From Bolinopsis microptera (lineage: Eukaryota > Ctenophora > Tentaculata > Lobata > Bolinopsidae), in contig NC_087080.1 in NCBI RefSeq assembly GCF_026151205.1, forward strand, positions 8,275,720 to 8,335,719: a stretch of DNA of 60,000 bases, in the 5' to 3' direction. The translations under genes were made by a program, and so were the position numbers. How positions within the stretch are numbered: position 1 is the stretch's first letter; each line of letters opens with the position of its first letter. Below, piece after piece: positions 48,731-58,398 of this stretch. The notes under the pieces are model-generated. The model saw nothing but the letters and a program-made list of their open reading frames with translations. It had not been told where the DNA came from and searched no databases.

Positions 48731-49640
48731 TCACGGGAGACAAAGTAAAACAAGTTGTAATTTGGGTTAGTAACTAAATTGGTAACAATTGGTTAAATGG
48801 GTTAGTAAATGAATTGTTAACAAATTGGTAATGGGTTAGCACACTAACGCTGCACTCACTATCACTGCACGTCACTCTACACAGACCTCAAACACAACTC
48901 TCACTCACTTAACCTCGTGAGTGGTGTGGTAATGTGATTACAAACAAATCTTCCCAAAACTGTAAATCCTTCTTAATAACAGTTCAAACTTCTTAGAAAC
49001 TACTTCTTCTAACTTCTTCTAACTTCTTAGAAACTAAATCTTCTATCACTTCCCCAGAAGTGCTGTGAACGTGTTGTGATATTCCCTTACTCACAAACAC
49101 TAGATCTTCTCTTTAGGTTCTTCTGTGTGGTCCCCGTGACACACACACACACTGGAACTTGACTTGTCTGGCTTTCACTCTTACAGCAGCAGACACTCAC
49201 TAGAACTAAAAACAACCCTGTAAATATAAGAAAGTATGTTAGAAAGTAGTAACCCAAAACTACAAACCTAGGACTAAAGGAACTACTACAAAGAAACTGA
49301 AACTACTACATAGAAACCAAAATAAGCTAAACATTACACTACCTGCCCTTCAGGGTTAGCTCTCGTTCCGTTCACCTGAATCCTCTATATTTACATCCTT
49401 GTTGTATTTACATGCTAAGGGAATGAGTGTGTGTGAAACAACAAAACATAACTACTCAGACATGTCTATGAATATAATAACTTAAATGTAAAATATGATA
49501 CTCCCCCTATTTTAAAGTTTTGAAAAGACTAAAACTAGCGCTTCGTGCGCGCGTAAAAAATTAAAACGAAAATGACATAAAATTAGGTCTACTTCACACA
49601 AGAAGGTTCCTGCGCGCTACGACAAGTACTCAAAATACTT
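48731..49640. other. LINE 5' flank and unassigned DNA
   Basis: A short degenerate repeat of GGGTTAGTAA/GGTAACAA words at 48762-48830 may belong to the LINE 5' UTR. The rest is rich in CACACTCAC and TTCTTAG words, with no gene recognised. AACTTCTTAGAAACTA is duplicated near 48985 and 49022. Confidence 0.4.
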
Positions 49641-51060
49641 AATTGTATTAGATTAAGAAGAACTACCCGATACGAAGGCAGCTGTACTCGGCAATGAAGA
49701 TTCAATAAACATCAGCTTATTGGACACTTACTACCACCCTTATCCCGAAATTTTAGGTATCGACCCAAAAGCAACCCAACGAGATGTTTACAGCATGTGA
49801 TTGATGAAATAAATCGAAACTTGTTACAATTCGTATGCCGTCAATGAATGGGAAAAGCGAGCGAATTTCTAAACGAATTTCAAAACAAACTTGGATCACA
49901 ACGAGACTCCAAAGTTGACAAAAAATGATGAAAAATAGCCAGTGTCTCTCTTTCCCAACAATTAAGGGGGCCGGGGGGGTCTTCATCAAAATTCTCTCGA
50001 AATTGACTTTATAGTTGTTTCTGATAGAGGGGAGTGATATCTATCAGCTGTTTTTAGTCCCATGGAAAAATATTGTTCCTAGCCGAAATTATTGCCGGTC
50101 AAAGGTCAGCGCTTATGTGTAATTGTATTGCGCGAGTGATTTTCAATCGCGCCCTGAAAATCGAGTCTTAAAATCTATCTTCTCCTACATTTTTTGAGCA
50201 ATCACCCTGAAACTTTCAGGATATGTTCTAAGGACCATTTAGAACATATCCCGAAAGTTCTAAACCTGAAAAAATCGTCAAAAAACGAGGTCTAAGATTT
50301 TCAAAATCAAATACAAAATTTTCTAAGGCCTATCTCAAAATTCTGGCCCGACAATCTCTTCTAAATGGTCCTTAGAACATATCCTGAAAGTTTCAGGGTG
50401 ATTGCTCAAAAAATGTAGGAGGAGATAGATTTTTAGACTCGATTTTCAGGGCGCGCGATTGAAAATCGCTCGCGCGATTGAAAATCGCTCGCGCAATACA
50501 ATTACACAGAAGCGCTGACCTTTGACCGGCAATAATTTCGGTTAGGAACAATATTTTTCCATGGGACTAAAAACAGCTGATAGATATCACTCCCCTCTAT
50601 CAGAAACAACTATAAAGTCAATTTCGAGAGAATTTTGATGAAGATTGAAGACCCCCCCGGCCCCCTTAAAGGAAATGGTATTAATTTTAAATAACCTAAC
50701 CCTCCGCAAATGCAAAATGATACCAAGAATGAAATCGGTCGCCCGCTTTTCCCATTCGTTTACAATTGTAATAGATTAAGAAGAACTACCTGAAGCTAAG
50801 GCAGCTGTACTCGGCAATAAAGATTCAATAAACATCAGCTAATTGGACACTTACTACCACCCTTATCCCGAAATATTAGGTATCGACCCAAAAGCAACCC
50901 AAAAAGATGTTTACAGCATCATGTGATTGATGTAATTAATCGAAACTTGTTACAATTCGTATGCCGTGATTAAATGGGAAAAGCGAGCGAATTTCAAAAC
51001 GAATTTCAAAACAAACTTGGATCACAACGAGACTCCAAAGTTGACAGAAAATGGTGAAAA
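49640..51060. repeat. Two copies of an AGAAGAACTACC..GGAAAAGCGAGCG repeat flanking a TTAA element
   Basis: Segments 49650-49950 and 50755-51045 are direct copies. Each runs from GATTAAGAAGAACTACC through ACTACCACCCTTATCCCGAA and ATCGACCCAAAAGCAACCCA to AAATTTCAAAACAAACTTGG. They share blocks with the inverted-repeat element at 35963-36450. The fold-back element at 49966-50665 separates the copies. Confidence 0.75.
49966..50665. mobile_element. 700-bp fold-back element with TTAA target duplication
   Basis: TTAA flanks it at 49962-49965 and 50666-50669. The arms (about 49966-50244 and 50375-50665) are reverse complements over roughly 270 bases, starting GGGGGCCGGGGGGGTCTTC. The right arm has a short extra GAAGATT and a duplicated GCGCGATTGAAAATCGCTC. 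The spacer is about 130 bases. No ORF. The long hairpin plus TTAA suggests a piggyBac-mobilised MITE. Confidence 0.9.
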
Positions 51061-51498
51061 TAGCAATTTTCAGTGATTTTAGCAATTTTGTATCAATTTG
51101 GGCGTGTTATGTCCCCACATGTGCAATTTTTCGATTTTCAACTTTAAAACTAGCATAATGCACAATAAAGACCTATATAGGAAGCGGAAATGAGCTCCAC
51201 AAACCAAGGGATGGCCCAACACCAGAGAATACTAAATCACAACTTTTGTATTTTTATAGAATCATTCTTTAAAAAAGCACTAACTTCAATATAGTAGGGA
51301 ATATCTTCATGAAGGAGCAAGGAAGGAAAATTTCCGGTAAATTTTCAGAATGCTTGAACAATTATCTAACTTCAATAAGTTCTCAAATTTTGGAGAAAAA
51401 AAATTACTCCATGATGGTGTAAATCGATTTGAAAAGTTGTTACTTTGTCAAAAATCAAGTTTTTAAAATGGTTTACTTGATATTGTCATCAAGTGGTG
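51015..51498 (+). repeat. Dispersed repeat family, copy 2
   Basis: This matches copy 1 at 36840-37315 in the same orientation. It shares ATCAATTTGGGCGTGT, GGCCCAACACCAGAGAATAC and TTACTTTGTCAAAAATCAAG. It stops where the hAT-type element begins. Confidence 0.78.
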
Positions 51499-51763
51499 CA
51501 GTGGCGTAATGTTGCCTCCTGCCCCCCCCCCCCCCCCGAAAATGTGCCACCCTGTTGGCGCCCCCATTTTGAACAAATTAGATGATTTTAAAGGATATGC
51601 CGGTAAAATCTCTAAAAAAGTGTGTTTCTACTAGAGCAAAACGTGCAGTTTTGCAAGTACCTGAGTTAAGTTTTTCAAAATTGTCCCACATTCAAATGAC
51701 GATTTTGCGCCCCCCTAAGATGGCGCCCCCAGTGGGGTCAGCGGGCCCTTCCTTACGCCACTG
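51499..51763. mobile_element. 265-bp hAT-type MITE
   Basis: The ends are CAGTGGCGTAA and TTACGCCACTG, a classic hAT terminal inverted repeat. The interior has a poly-C run (about 51522-51537) and GGCGCCCCC words in both halves. A clear 8-bp target duplication is not visible. Confidence 0.75.
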
Positions 51764-51839
51764 GGTGGCACTCAACATTTCTCCGACTAGCCGATTGAAG
51801 GTCATAATGTTTTTTTGTTCATTTGTGGCAATCTGGATG

Positions 51840-52145
51840 AGAGGACTGCTGCGACAAACATTTTGGTACTAGGGCAAAGCTTTTTTATTTGTTGAATCTT
51901 TAAGTGGATAATGTCAATCAGCTGATAGATTTTATTCTCTCCTCTAAGGTTGTCTACCCGGAAGTCATTTTTTACCACACACAATAACAGCGTTGCTGTA
52001 TCCAATGCAGCGACAAGGGTCAATCAAACTGACTTTGCCTCTCTTAACTCTTTCATCAGGGAATAACTGGCCCATAGTCCCAGCACCATTCTCAAACTTT
52101 ATTGTTTTGGTGTTCGAATCACCAAGTATGATGGTCCAGTTCTTT
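51840..52145 (-). pseudogene. Degraded SGNH-hydrolase domain of a retroelement
   Basis: The minus strand reads ILGDSNTKTIKFENGAGTMG (the GDSN block of SGNH esterases) and SLIDPCRCIGYSNAVIVC. After a one-base frame break, a KNDFRVDNLRGE segment resembles the G.ND block, followed by KKLCPSTKMFVAAVLSSRLP. SGNH domains occur in Ngaro-type YR retroelements and in some CR1 ORF1 proteins; this piece does not decide which. Confidence 0.6.
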
Positions 52146-52320
52146 TAAATTGTTTGTTCATTGCTCTTAGGGTTATGGAAAACCGTCCCATGGCCATGCT
52201 GGCAGGGTTAGCTTCGGTTTTTTGGGTGGGCCTAATTCCATGTTTGAACCATGCTTGTGAGGAACGAGTCATAATATAGGCCGAATTTGATTCTAGGGAC
52301 ATTTCAGCGACCATTCAAAG

Positions 52321-53414
52321 ACGCCAAAGCTGACCTTTTCAAACTAATCTTCACCTGGGGCTGCTGAGTGCTGCTCATGAAATTGGAGAACTTGCCATCG
52401 AAGGCCAAGTCACAAGTGACATTTATGTTGCAAATCTTACGATGTCGAAAAAAGTCAGCTCCTTCGAAATATAAACCACTCCCCTTTAATTATGTGTATT
52501 GGAGACGTCTATATTGCTACGTGCGACACCAGTCATACGTTAATTAATAACACCCAAGTTTCCTCCTTTGCAAAATTACTTTCCACGATTTTCTGGATTG
52601 ATTTATAGTTGGTGCGCAGCGCTACATTGTTCCAATAAATCGTCAATTTTTAGCATGGATCCTACTCATTTATGGAAATATAGTATGCAAATGTTCTGCA
52701 CTTTTTTTCAAGATCTGTTGCTTAAACTTAAAACTTGATTGTCACGTGTGCACACTTTTCACTTAAAATAATTACTGGTATAAGTACATTGTAGGGAAAA
52801 TTGATCGTGCGCGGTGTAACCACAGCAAAATTCTTTTTTCTTTAAATACGCTATATTGTTCAGACTTCAGCCAGACAATCTTTTTTCTTGAAATGGTTTT
52901 ACTTTGTTTTTTCTCTGTCCAATACCACAAATACTGAATATCAATGTCATTTTCCCTTACCGCAAATATTTAAAAAACTAATGCTAGATTTCTTAACCAA
53001 TCATAATCAATGGGACTCTTCTCCAATATCTAAAAAACTATGGACTGTGTATCCTTTTTAAGATTCTTCAGACTATTCCATGGTTAATTGCCTCAGCCTC
53101 CATCAAAAACAATTTTAGTTTTCAGTCCTTCTAGTTTCCAAAAATCTACCGAGCTAGTGTTCTGGTGTGCACAAAAGCCCCTAAGCCCGTGCATTCCTTG
53201 CCCGCTAGCTGCCAGTCCTTGACAAACTTCCAATAGCAAAGATCAACTAGTCATTTACAAATTGAGCACTATACAATTTTAATTGTTTTAAATATTTGAC
53301 TTTGTAAAATGAGCTAAAACATTGATTTATTAGTTTCATTGATTTATTAGTTTCATTGAATTTATTTATTGCTATAAAAAGATTCTCATAAAATATATCG
53401 CAGTAGCGACTATT
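52321..53414. other. Upstream region of the YPPQQG-repeat gene
   Basis: AT-rich with no coding signal recognised. GATTTATTAGTTTCATTGAA is duplicated at about 53323-53360. Confidence 0.4.
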
Positions 53415-53567
53415 ATGGCAGACTCCGGTAAAGATCAGCCACCACCTTATGTGCAGGGAGCATATCCCCCTCAACAACAACAGTACCCTCAACAAGTGTA
53501 CCCACCTCAACAAGGGTACCCACCTCAACAAGGGTACCCACCTCAACAAGGGTACCCACCTCAACAA
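53415..53567 (+). CDS. Pro/Gln-rich YPPQQG-repeat protein, exon 1
   Basis: The ATG at 53415 opens a 51-codon exon: MADSGKDQPPPYVQGAYPPQ, then repeats of YPPQQG encoded by a 15-18-bp minisatellite. It ends CAACAA|GTTTGT in phase 0. N-terminal PPPY plus YPPQQG repeats occur in LITAF-type, phospholipid scramblase, CYSTM and annexin-like proteins; PPPY can bind WW domains. No conserved C-terminal domain was found in this window, so the family is not assigned. Confidence 0.7.
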
Positions 53568-55352
53568 GTTTGTCAGATTTGATTTTACATTTTCGTGGTT
53601 TTTAAGATATTCAACACCCATTTATGATTTAGTAGAAAGTAGATGGAGATTCTAGGGGGATGTGTTTTGGAATTTGATTGATCAATACTGGAAGCTCATC
53701 GGTTAATGGTTGTTAAATGTCTGGAAGGATATTTTCATCTCCCACAAGAATCCACATGTAAATACCTCGATATAGACCTTGATATCCCGTTTCCCAATTC
53801 CATTCCACCTTTTATCTTTATGCAACAAATCACCAGACTGTAACTCAAATATAGTGCAACTACAACAAGCATGATCTAGACGGTAACTAAATTGGAGCTG
53901 TTTAAATTCCATTGTAGTAAGCTTGTAACAACCACAAGTTCAAGGGCAACACCTTTTACATCTTTTAGACATTACAAATTGAGTTTTCTACCATAGACAT
54001 CATGTGCCTACCACCGGAAGCATCAGTAAATAAGGATTAGACTTTGATAATATTTATGAAAGAGCACATGTAGGACTAGACGAGCTTGGTCAGGCTGTTT
54101 AAAGAAATCCGGCTATTTAATAAATACCAGTTTCAGTCGTATACGTATAGTAACTTATTGTAGTCACATAGCAGCCGTATATCAACACAAGCCTGGTGAT
54201 CAAAGCAAGGCTGTCCAGAACAAGGTCCGTCTCCTAAGTCTTACGTTAGAGTGCCTTAAATTTCTCTTGTTGTTGAAACTCCTTTATGGGTTACCGTGTT
54301 GGTTTATCTTACTTATAAGTAAGTCAAGTGGATAAACTTATAAATACGATCATCACTCACAACCTTGGGACCTGTTTAGTTTTATGTTGTCACTGGATTC
54401 GTAAGCAATGTTTTTCCGCATAGGTTCCTATGACTACCCAACATTTTTCTTATATTGTAGGGGCATTCTTCATTACAAGTTTAAAGAGAACATTAGTCAA
54501 ATATTTATTTTGATCCAATCTATTGAATTATTGAATTATTTGGGCCACCCTGTCCCAGATCTTTCGTCTACCTTCGTCTTTAAACGAGACTATTGTCTGA
54601 AGAAGTGCATTATTTCTTTGTTGTCAGGACTATTGTTGAATAATAAACTGAGTAGAATGTGGTCCTATCTCATACTCACTGTGCATGTGGTGAAAATGAA
54701 GAGCAGATTTTGTATGAATTTTTCAGTATGAATTTTGCACTGTACTACCTTTTTACTAATTACTATGACTTGTTTGCCTTGACTTTTTACCATGATTTTT
54801 CGTGGCTTTGATTGTGACACAGTTGAGCAGTTTTAAGAAAATGTGTACCACAATATTATTTCTAATCACGGTTATCATAACAGTATTAGATCATAATCAT
54901 ATTGGTACTTTGGTAGAGGCTAAGAGGCTGCAAGTTGATTGGTTCATCGCTGTCAGGTGTCAAAACAAACTTATCAAAACAATCTTAGGTGTACCAACTC
55001 GGCATTTTCCGATTACAATTATCTCTAAGCTTATTGCTGGAATATATTGTATAGTTGCTCATCCCGTTTATGATACTTTGTGGTTTGTTGCTACTCTATC
55101 GTCATTCTTCAAGCATATATAATATCACAATAAGTAATATAGCCATTTTAAAATGATCACTGTTACCTAGACAAAATTAACACTTTTATTATTATTATAA
55201 TCGTTAATATTATGACTCATTCCATCCTTTATTAAATTTTAAGGTTAGATTTTAAGCTCTTAGATTAAAAATATATGATTTTCATCAATTGGAATAACCA
55301 TAAATGGTTATTGTACACTGTACAGGTTTTTTTCCGCAAAGGAGTGTGAAAA
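53568..55352. other. Intron 1 of the YPPQQG-repeat gene
   Basis: No exon recognised. Open frames at 54408-54731 and 54802-55122 lack convincing domains. The second contains NKLIKTILGVPTR, which faintly recalls LINE ORF2 ends. Confidence 0.35.
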
Positions 55353-55367
55353 ATGGCAACTGTAGCG
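55353..55367 (+). CDS. Possible alternative first exon (MATVA) of the YPPQQG-repeat gene
   Basis: AAAAATGGCAACTGTAGCG|GTAAGT provides a good Kozak context and a consensus donor in phase 0, and would join to exon 2 as MATVA-AYPPAQG. In the frame set by exon 1 the same sequence would contain a stop, so it is not an internal exon. Speculative. Confidence 0.35.
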
Positions 55368-55874
55368 GTAAGTAATTTCTCACGTGATTAGGTAAACCAA
55401 TCACCTGATCACACGTAATGAATAAACTCGTTATGCTTCATATCTCGGTTATCTGAGAAGCTTAAATTCTAATTTTTTCAGGACAAACGTAATTCGAATG
55501 GCCAAACACAATTCAATAAAATTTAGCTCGATCCGACTATCCAAAAGTCCAAACTATCAATTAAATGCAAAAATGAACCTTCATTTGAAACAAATGAACT
55601 CGAATATTCTTCGATTTGACAAATTCCTCGAACCAGTGATAGTAGTAAGTCATACCAGAAAGAATTATTTCAATTGGGCACTCAGTGACTGAGCTATTAA
55701 GGCCAACGTATGCCCACTGACTTTTGGCCCACCCTGTACTAAAACGTATAAATACTAAAATTAGATCGAATTTTAACCACTTGGACCTCATAATATTACA
55801 ATATTTTTTAACAGTTAAAGTATTGTTAAAGTACGGTAATGAAATATTAAAATATTAAATTTCAATTTCCTCAG

Positions 55875-55955
55875 GCGTATCCCCCCGCTCAAGGTCAGCC
55901 CGGTCAAGGTTATCCTCCTCAGCAATATCCTCAACAACAACCTCAAGTTGTTGTG
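55875..55955 (+). CDS. Pro/Gln-rich YPPQQG-repeat protein, exon 2
   Basis: The acceptor is TTTCCTCAG and the donor GTG|GTAAGT; the exon is 81 bases, phase 0 at both ends. It encodes AYPPAQGQPGQGYPPQQYPQ and then QQPQVVV. Composition and phase match exon 1. A QxQVVVV run often precedes the conserved domain of LITAF-like proteins, but none is visible downstream. Confidence 0.72.
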
Positions 55956-56011
55956 GTAAGTAAACTTTTTTTGGAAAGTTTTTATTTTATGAACATTTTA
56001 AAAACGGTAAT

Positions 56012-56110
56012 CGTACTGTAGTGCGACACGTACTGTAGTGCGACAAGTACTCTAGTGCGAAGTCCGACAAAAACACCCTCTGTCGCACTACAGTACGTGT
56101 CGCACTACGA
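56012..56110. repeat. Perfect 28-bp-stem hairpin of CGTACTGTAGTGCGACA repeats
   Basis: GTAGTGCGACACGTACTGTA and the following GTGCGACA pair with an exact complement at 56081-56108. The left strand is itself two direct copies of a 17-mer (CGTACTGTAGTGCGACA). A further variant (CGTACTCTAGTGCGACA) lies at 56120-56136. It sits right before a MULE transposase remnant, so it may be a relic of its terminal repeats. Confidence 0.8.
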
Positions 56111-56164
56111 TCCAGGTAACGTACTCTAGTGCGACAAAATGTCCTGTTTTATTTCCAAGTTCAG

Positions 56165-56368
56165 TTTACATCCTATCCTTCTTATGGACCATTAAGTGAT
56201 TCGTCGGATCGTTTAGCTGAAGCCGGTTTCCGATCCTTGATGGGCTGCACCAACACTACTATCTGGCGATTTATCGACGTCCTGAAGAAGGAGCAGGATT
56301 TAACCCAGTGGAAGATCAACCAGAAGATGCTCAGACATGGTCATAACCATGTCACAACTAAAAAGTGA
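56165..56368 (+). CDS. MULE transposase C-terminal remnant, possible last exon of the YPPQQG gene
   Basis: An open segment of 67 codons plus TGA. SDRLAEAGFRSLMGC followed by TTIWRFIDVLKKEQDLTQWK and INQKMLRHG matches the end of MULE-type transposases (N..E.WH..F..L....P.IWRFI..LK.EQ). The WH pair is missing, as if three residues were deleted. It is preceded by TTTATTTCCAAGTTCAG, a usable acceptor, in phase 0 with exon 2, so it could be spliced into the host gene. It is certain as a transposase relic and tentative as an exon. Confidence 0.5.
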   Translation, partial: FTSYPSYGPLSDSSDRLAEAGFRSLMGCTNTTIWRFIDVLKKEQDLTQWKINQKMLRHGHNHVTTKK

Positions 56369-57090
56369 TCACTTAATAGCCGGTTACTCTTAACCATGTC
56401 ACAAGTGTGGTCAGTGATTGGTCACTAGCCAGATAATGGCCATTTACTGGCCACTACACACTAGGTGGTCACTTTTCGGCTACTAGAAATACTAGTAGCC
56501 AATCAAATTAAGGGTGGCGGCTACTAAACAGTCATCATGTTTGACAACCAGCATATATTATTAACTATTACTATTACTATATTATATATATCACCACTAT
56601 TGTCAATTTCGCAAAACGCACCAATCGCCTAATTGTGCCCGAGGATCTGGACCATACCGGTGTGACAATTAGCGACTACTCACATGTTGTCTTAGTTCAT
56701 CTTTCTATCCTCTCGTGCGTGTGGGCCTCTTTTGAAGAAAATCTAAAAAATAAGCGGACTGTAGCTAGCTAGATATAATATATCACCAAAAATTCCTCAG
56801 TCGTGCTGGGCAGCCGCGCCAATATTTGGTGCCTTTTTGGCCCAATTATGCAGAACCACCTAAAAATGCCCAAAATCCCGATTTAAGGTGCTCTACTTGT
56901 AGCTAGTGGTCTCCTGGATTTTGGATTTGAATTTTCATCGAGACTGGACAAAAATGGCTAAGATATGAATCAAAAACCATATGCCCATATTTGGGAATAT
57001 GCACCAAATTTGATATATTTTGGCCCATAAATTAGTCAAGTATCAATATCTTTGAACAAGACTAACTTTAAATTTTGAATCGAGATAATA
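56369..57090. other. Unassigned DNA after the transposase remnant
   Basis: Scattered GGTCACTAG/GGCCACTA words at 56380-56500. No gene recognised. Confidence 0.4.
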
Positions 57091-57094
57091 TATA

Positions 57095-57245
57095 GGTATA
57101 TGAAAGTATATTAAAGTATATTAAAGTACATTAAAGTATATTAAAGTACATTAAAGTATATTAAAGTATATATATTAAAGTATATTAAAGTATATCCCCG
57201 GGTCAAAATTGAAAAAAAAACCTACATTTTAATATACTTTAATAT
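57095..57245. repeat. 10-bp minisatellite (AGTATATTAA)n
   Basis: About ten copies of AGTATATTAA/AGTACATTAA from 57103 to 57200, with an inverted piece (ATTTTAATATACTTTAATAT) at 57225-57245 that can pair with the array. Confidence 0.85.
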
Positions 57246-57249
57246 GGTT

Positions 57250-57282
57250 GCCCCCCCCCCCCTCCCCCCCCCCCCCCCCCCC
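57250..57282. repeat. Poly-C tract
   Basis: About 32 C interrupted by a single T or CCTCC, directly after the AT-rich minisatellite. Length in the assembly may be unreliable. Confidence 0.9.
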
Positions 57283-57317
57283 TTATACATAATCACTGTG
57301 TGAGTTCAATTGTGCGA

Positions 57318-57396
57318 CAAACAGTGTACAGTCAACAGCGTACACCGGTATACATTGAACAGTGTACACTGGTATACAGTCAACAGTGTACAGTTT
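57318..57396. repeat. Short tandem CAGTGTACA..GTATACA repeat
   Basis: Three imperfect copies of AACAGTGTACAcyGGTATACA and AGTCAACAGYGTACA, roughly 40 bases per double unit. Confidence 0.6.
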
Positions 57397-57542
57397 GCTA
57401 AGTGTTTGTTCGTTAGATTTCATGGTTACAAATTGAATCAGTTTTGTTTATCTACGGATTATTTTGGCATGCTGTATTGGATGTGTAACTGTGTAATGCT
57501 GCATCATGGTGTGCTGTTTTTATTATTATTATTTTTTAATTT

Positions 57543-57705
57543 TGAAGAGAGGCTGGGCCTGGGTAGCCCACAAGAGGATAGCATGTGGATTGTGGATGCT
57601 TTGCCTACCTCTGGGGTATGACATTCCTAAGGTAGGATGTCGGGGGAAATAGAATGTGTGATGTAGGATGATGGTAAATATTGATAGATGTGGGGTGACC
57701 GAGAA
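57543..57705 (+). repeat. SINE- or LINE-3'-end-like dispersed repeat, copy 2
   Basis: AAGAGAGGCTGGGCCTGGGT, AGCCCACAAGAGGATAGCA, TGCCTACCTCTGGGGTATG and a TAGGATGATGGTAAATATTG end match the segment at 16575-16745 in order and orientation. A T-rich stretch precedes both copies. Confidence 0.65.
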
Positions 57706-57735
57706 CTGAACCCAATTGAACCTAGTTCCCACTAA

Positions 57736-58045
57736 CCAATTAGGGTTAGGGTTAGGGTCAGGGTCAGGGTCAGGATCAGGGTCAAGGTCAGGGTCAGGGT
57801 CAGGGTCAGGGTCAGGGTCAGGGTCAGGGTCAGGGTCAGGGTCAGGGTCAGGGTCAGGGTCAGGGTCAGGGTCAGGGTCAGGGTCAGGGTCAGGGTCAGG
57901 GTCAGGGTCAGGGAGTCAGGGTCAGGGACCAGGGTCAGGGTCAGGGTCAGGGTCAGGGTCAGGGTCAGGGTCAGGGTCAGGGTCAGGGAGTCAGGGTCAG
58001 GGTCAGGGTCAGGGTTAGAGTTAGAGTTAGGGACTAGGGTTAATG
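57736..58045 (+). repeat. Telomere-like (TCAGGG)n array with TTAGGG borders
   Basis: It starts TTAGGGTTAGGGTTAGGGTC, runs as GGGTCA hexamers for about 45 units, with two GGGAGTCAGGG slips at about 57910 and 57985, and ends GTTAGAGTTAGAGTTAGGG. TCAGGG is a known degenerate telomeric variant in vertebrates. The array lies between the dispersed repeat and the 3' side of an ORF1-only element. The Gly-Ser and Thr-Leu frames are artefacts. Confidence 0.93.
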
Positions 58046-58398
58046 ATTTGATTTGATTTGAAACTTTTACAAAATAGCAAGTATACAAATGTACAGCAAT
58101 TCGAACAAACATATAAAATGGGCCGAAATGTATAAATGCTAAAAAGCGTGGGTCAGTGAAACAAGTACAGAGGACAACTTTCAGAACAAGAGTTTTTTGG
58201 CCGCCCAAAGTCTCAATAACATCACCTCCACCTAGTAATAAAATTATGAAATGTGAAAAGTGTGAAACAATCAAATAATAATGTATGTATATAATATAAT
58301 TGTCTCTCAAATACAGATAACGTCCGTTAACTCTTAAAATACCCCTACAAGTACATATTATACTGATCGGTGGTGTCCGAGAAACATGAATTACGTCA
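58046..58398 (-). other. 3' region of the second ORF1-only element
   Basis: On the minus strand this follows the ORF1 stop and ends with CAAATCAAATCAAATCATTA, a short tandem tail, before the telomere-like array. No endonuclease or RT frame is present in it. Confidence 0.55.

Larger units (their letters stand above)
43490..48760 (-). mobile_element. PHD-endonuclease-RT LINE, disrupted by two insertions
   Basis: On the minus strand, reading from high to low coordinates, one CR1/L2-like non-LTR retrotransposon can be followed: PHD finger and endonuclease start (48730-47843), an inserted ORF1 element (47842-46521), endonuclease end (46520-45826), linker and RT (45825-44401), an inserted MITE (44400-44027), and the RT C-terminus (44026 to about 43560). 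It also has an in-frame stop near 45826 and a frameshift near 45560. The copy is dead. Its 5' and 3' limits are approximate. Confidence 0.85.

Noticed and set aside
54408-55122. Possible LINE ORF2 end (NKLIKTILGVPTR)
   Set aside because: Only one short resemblance; no flanking RT blocks or consistent frame.
57716-58310. Gly-Ser and Thr-Leu repeat frames
   Set aside because: They are translations of the TCAGGG array.
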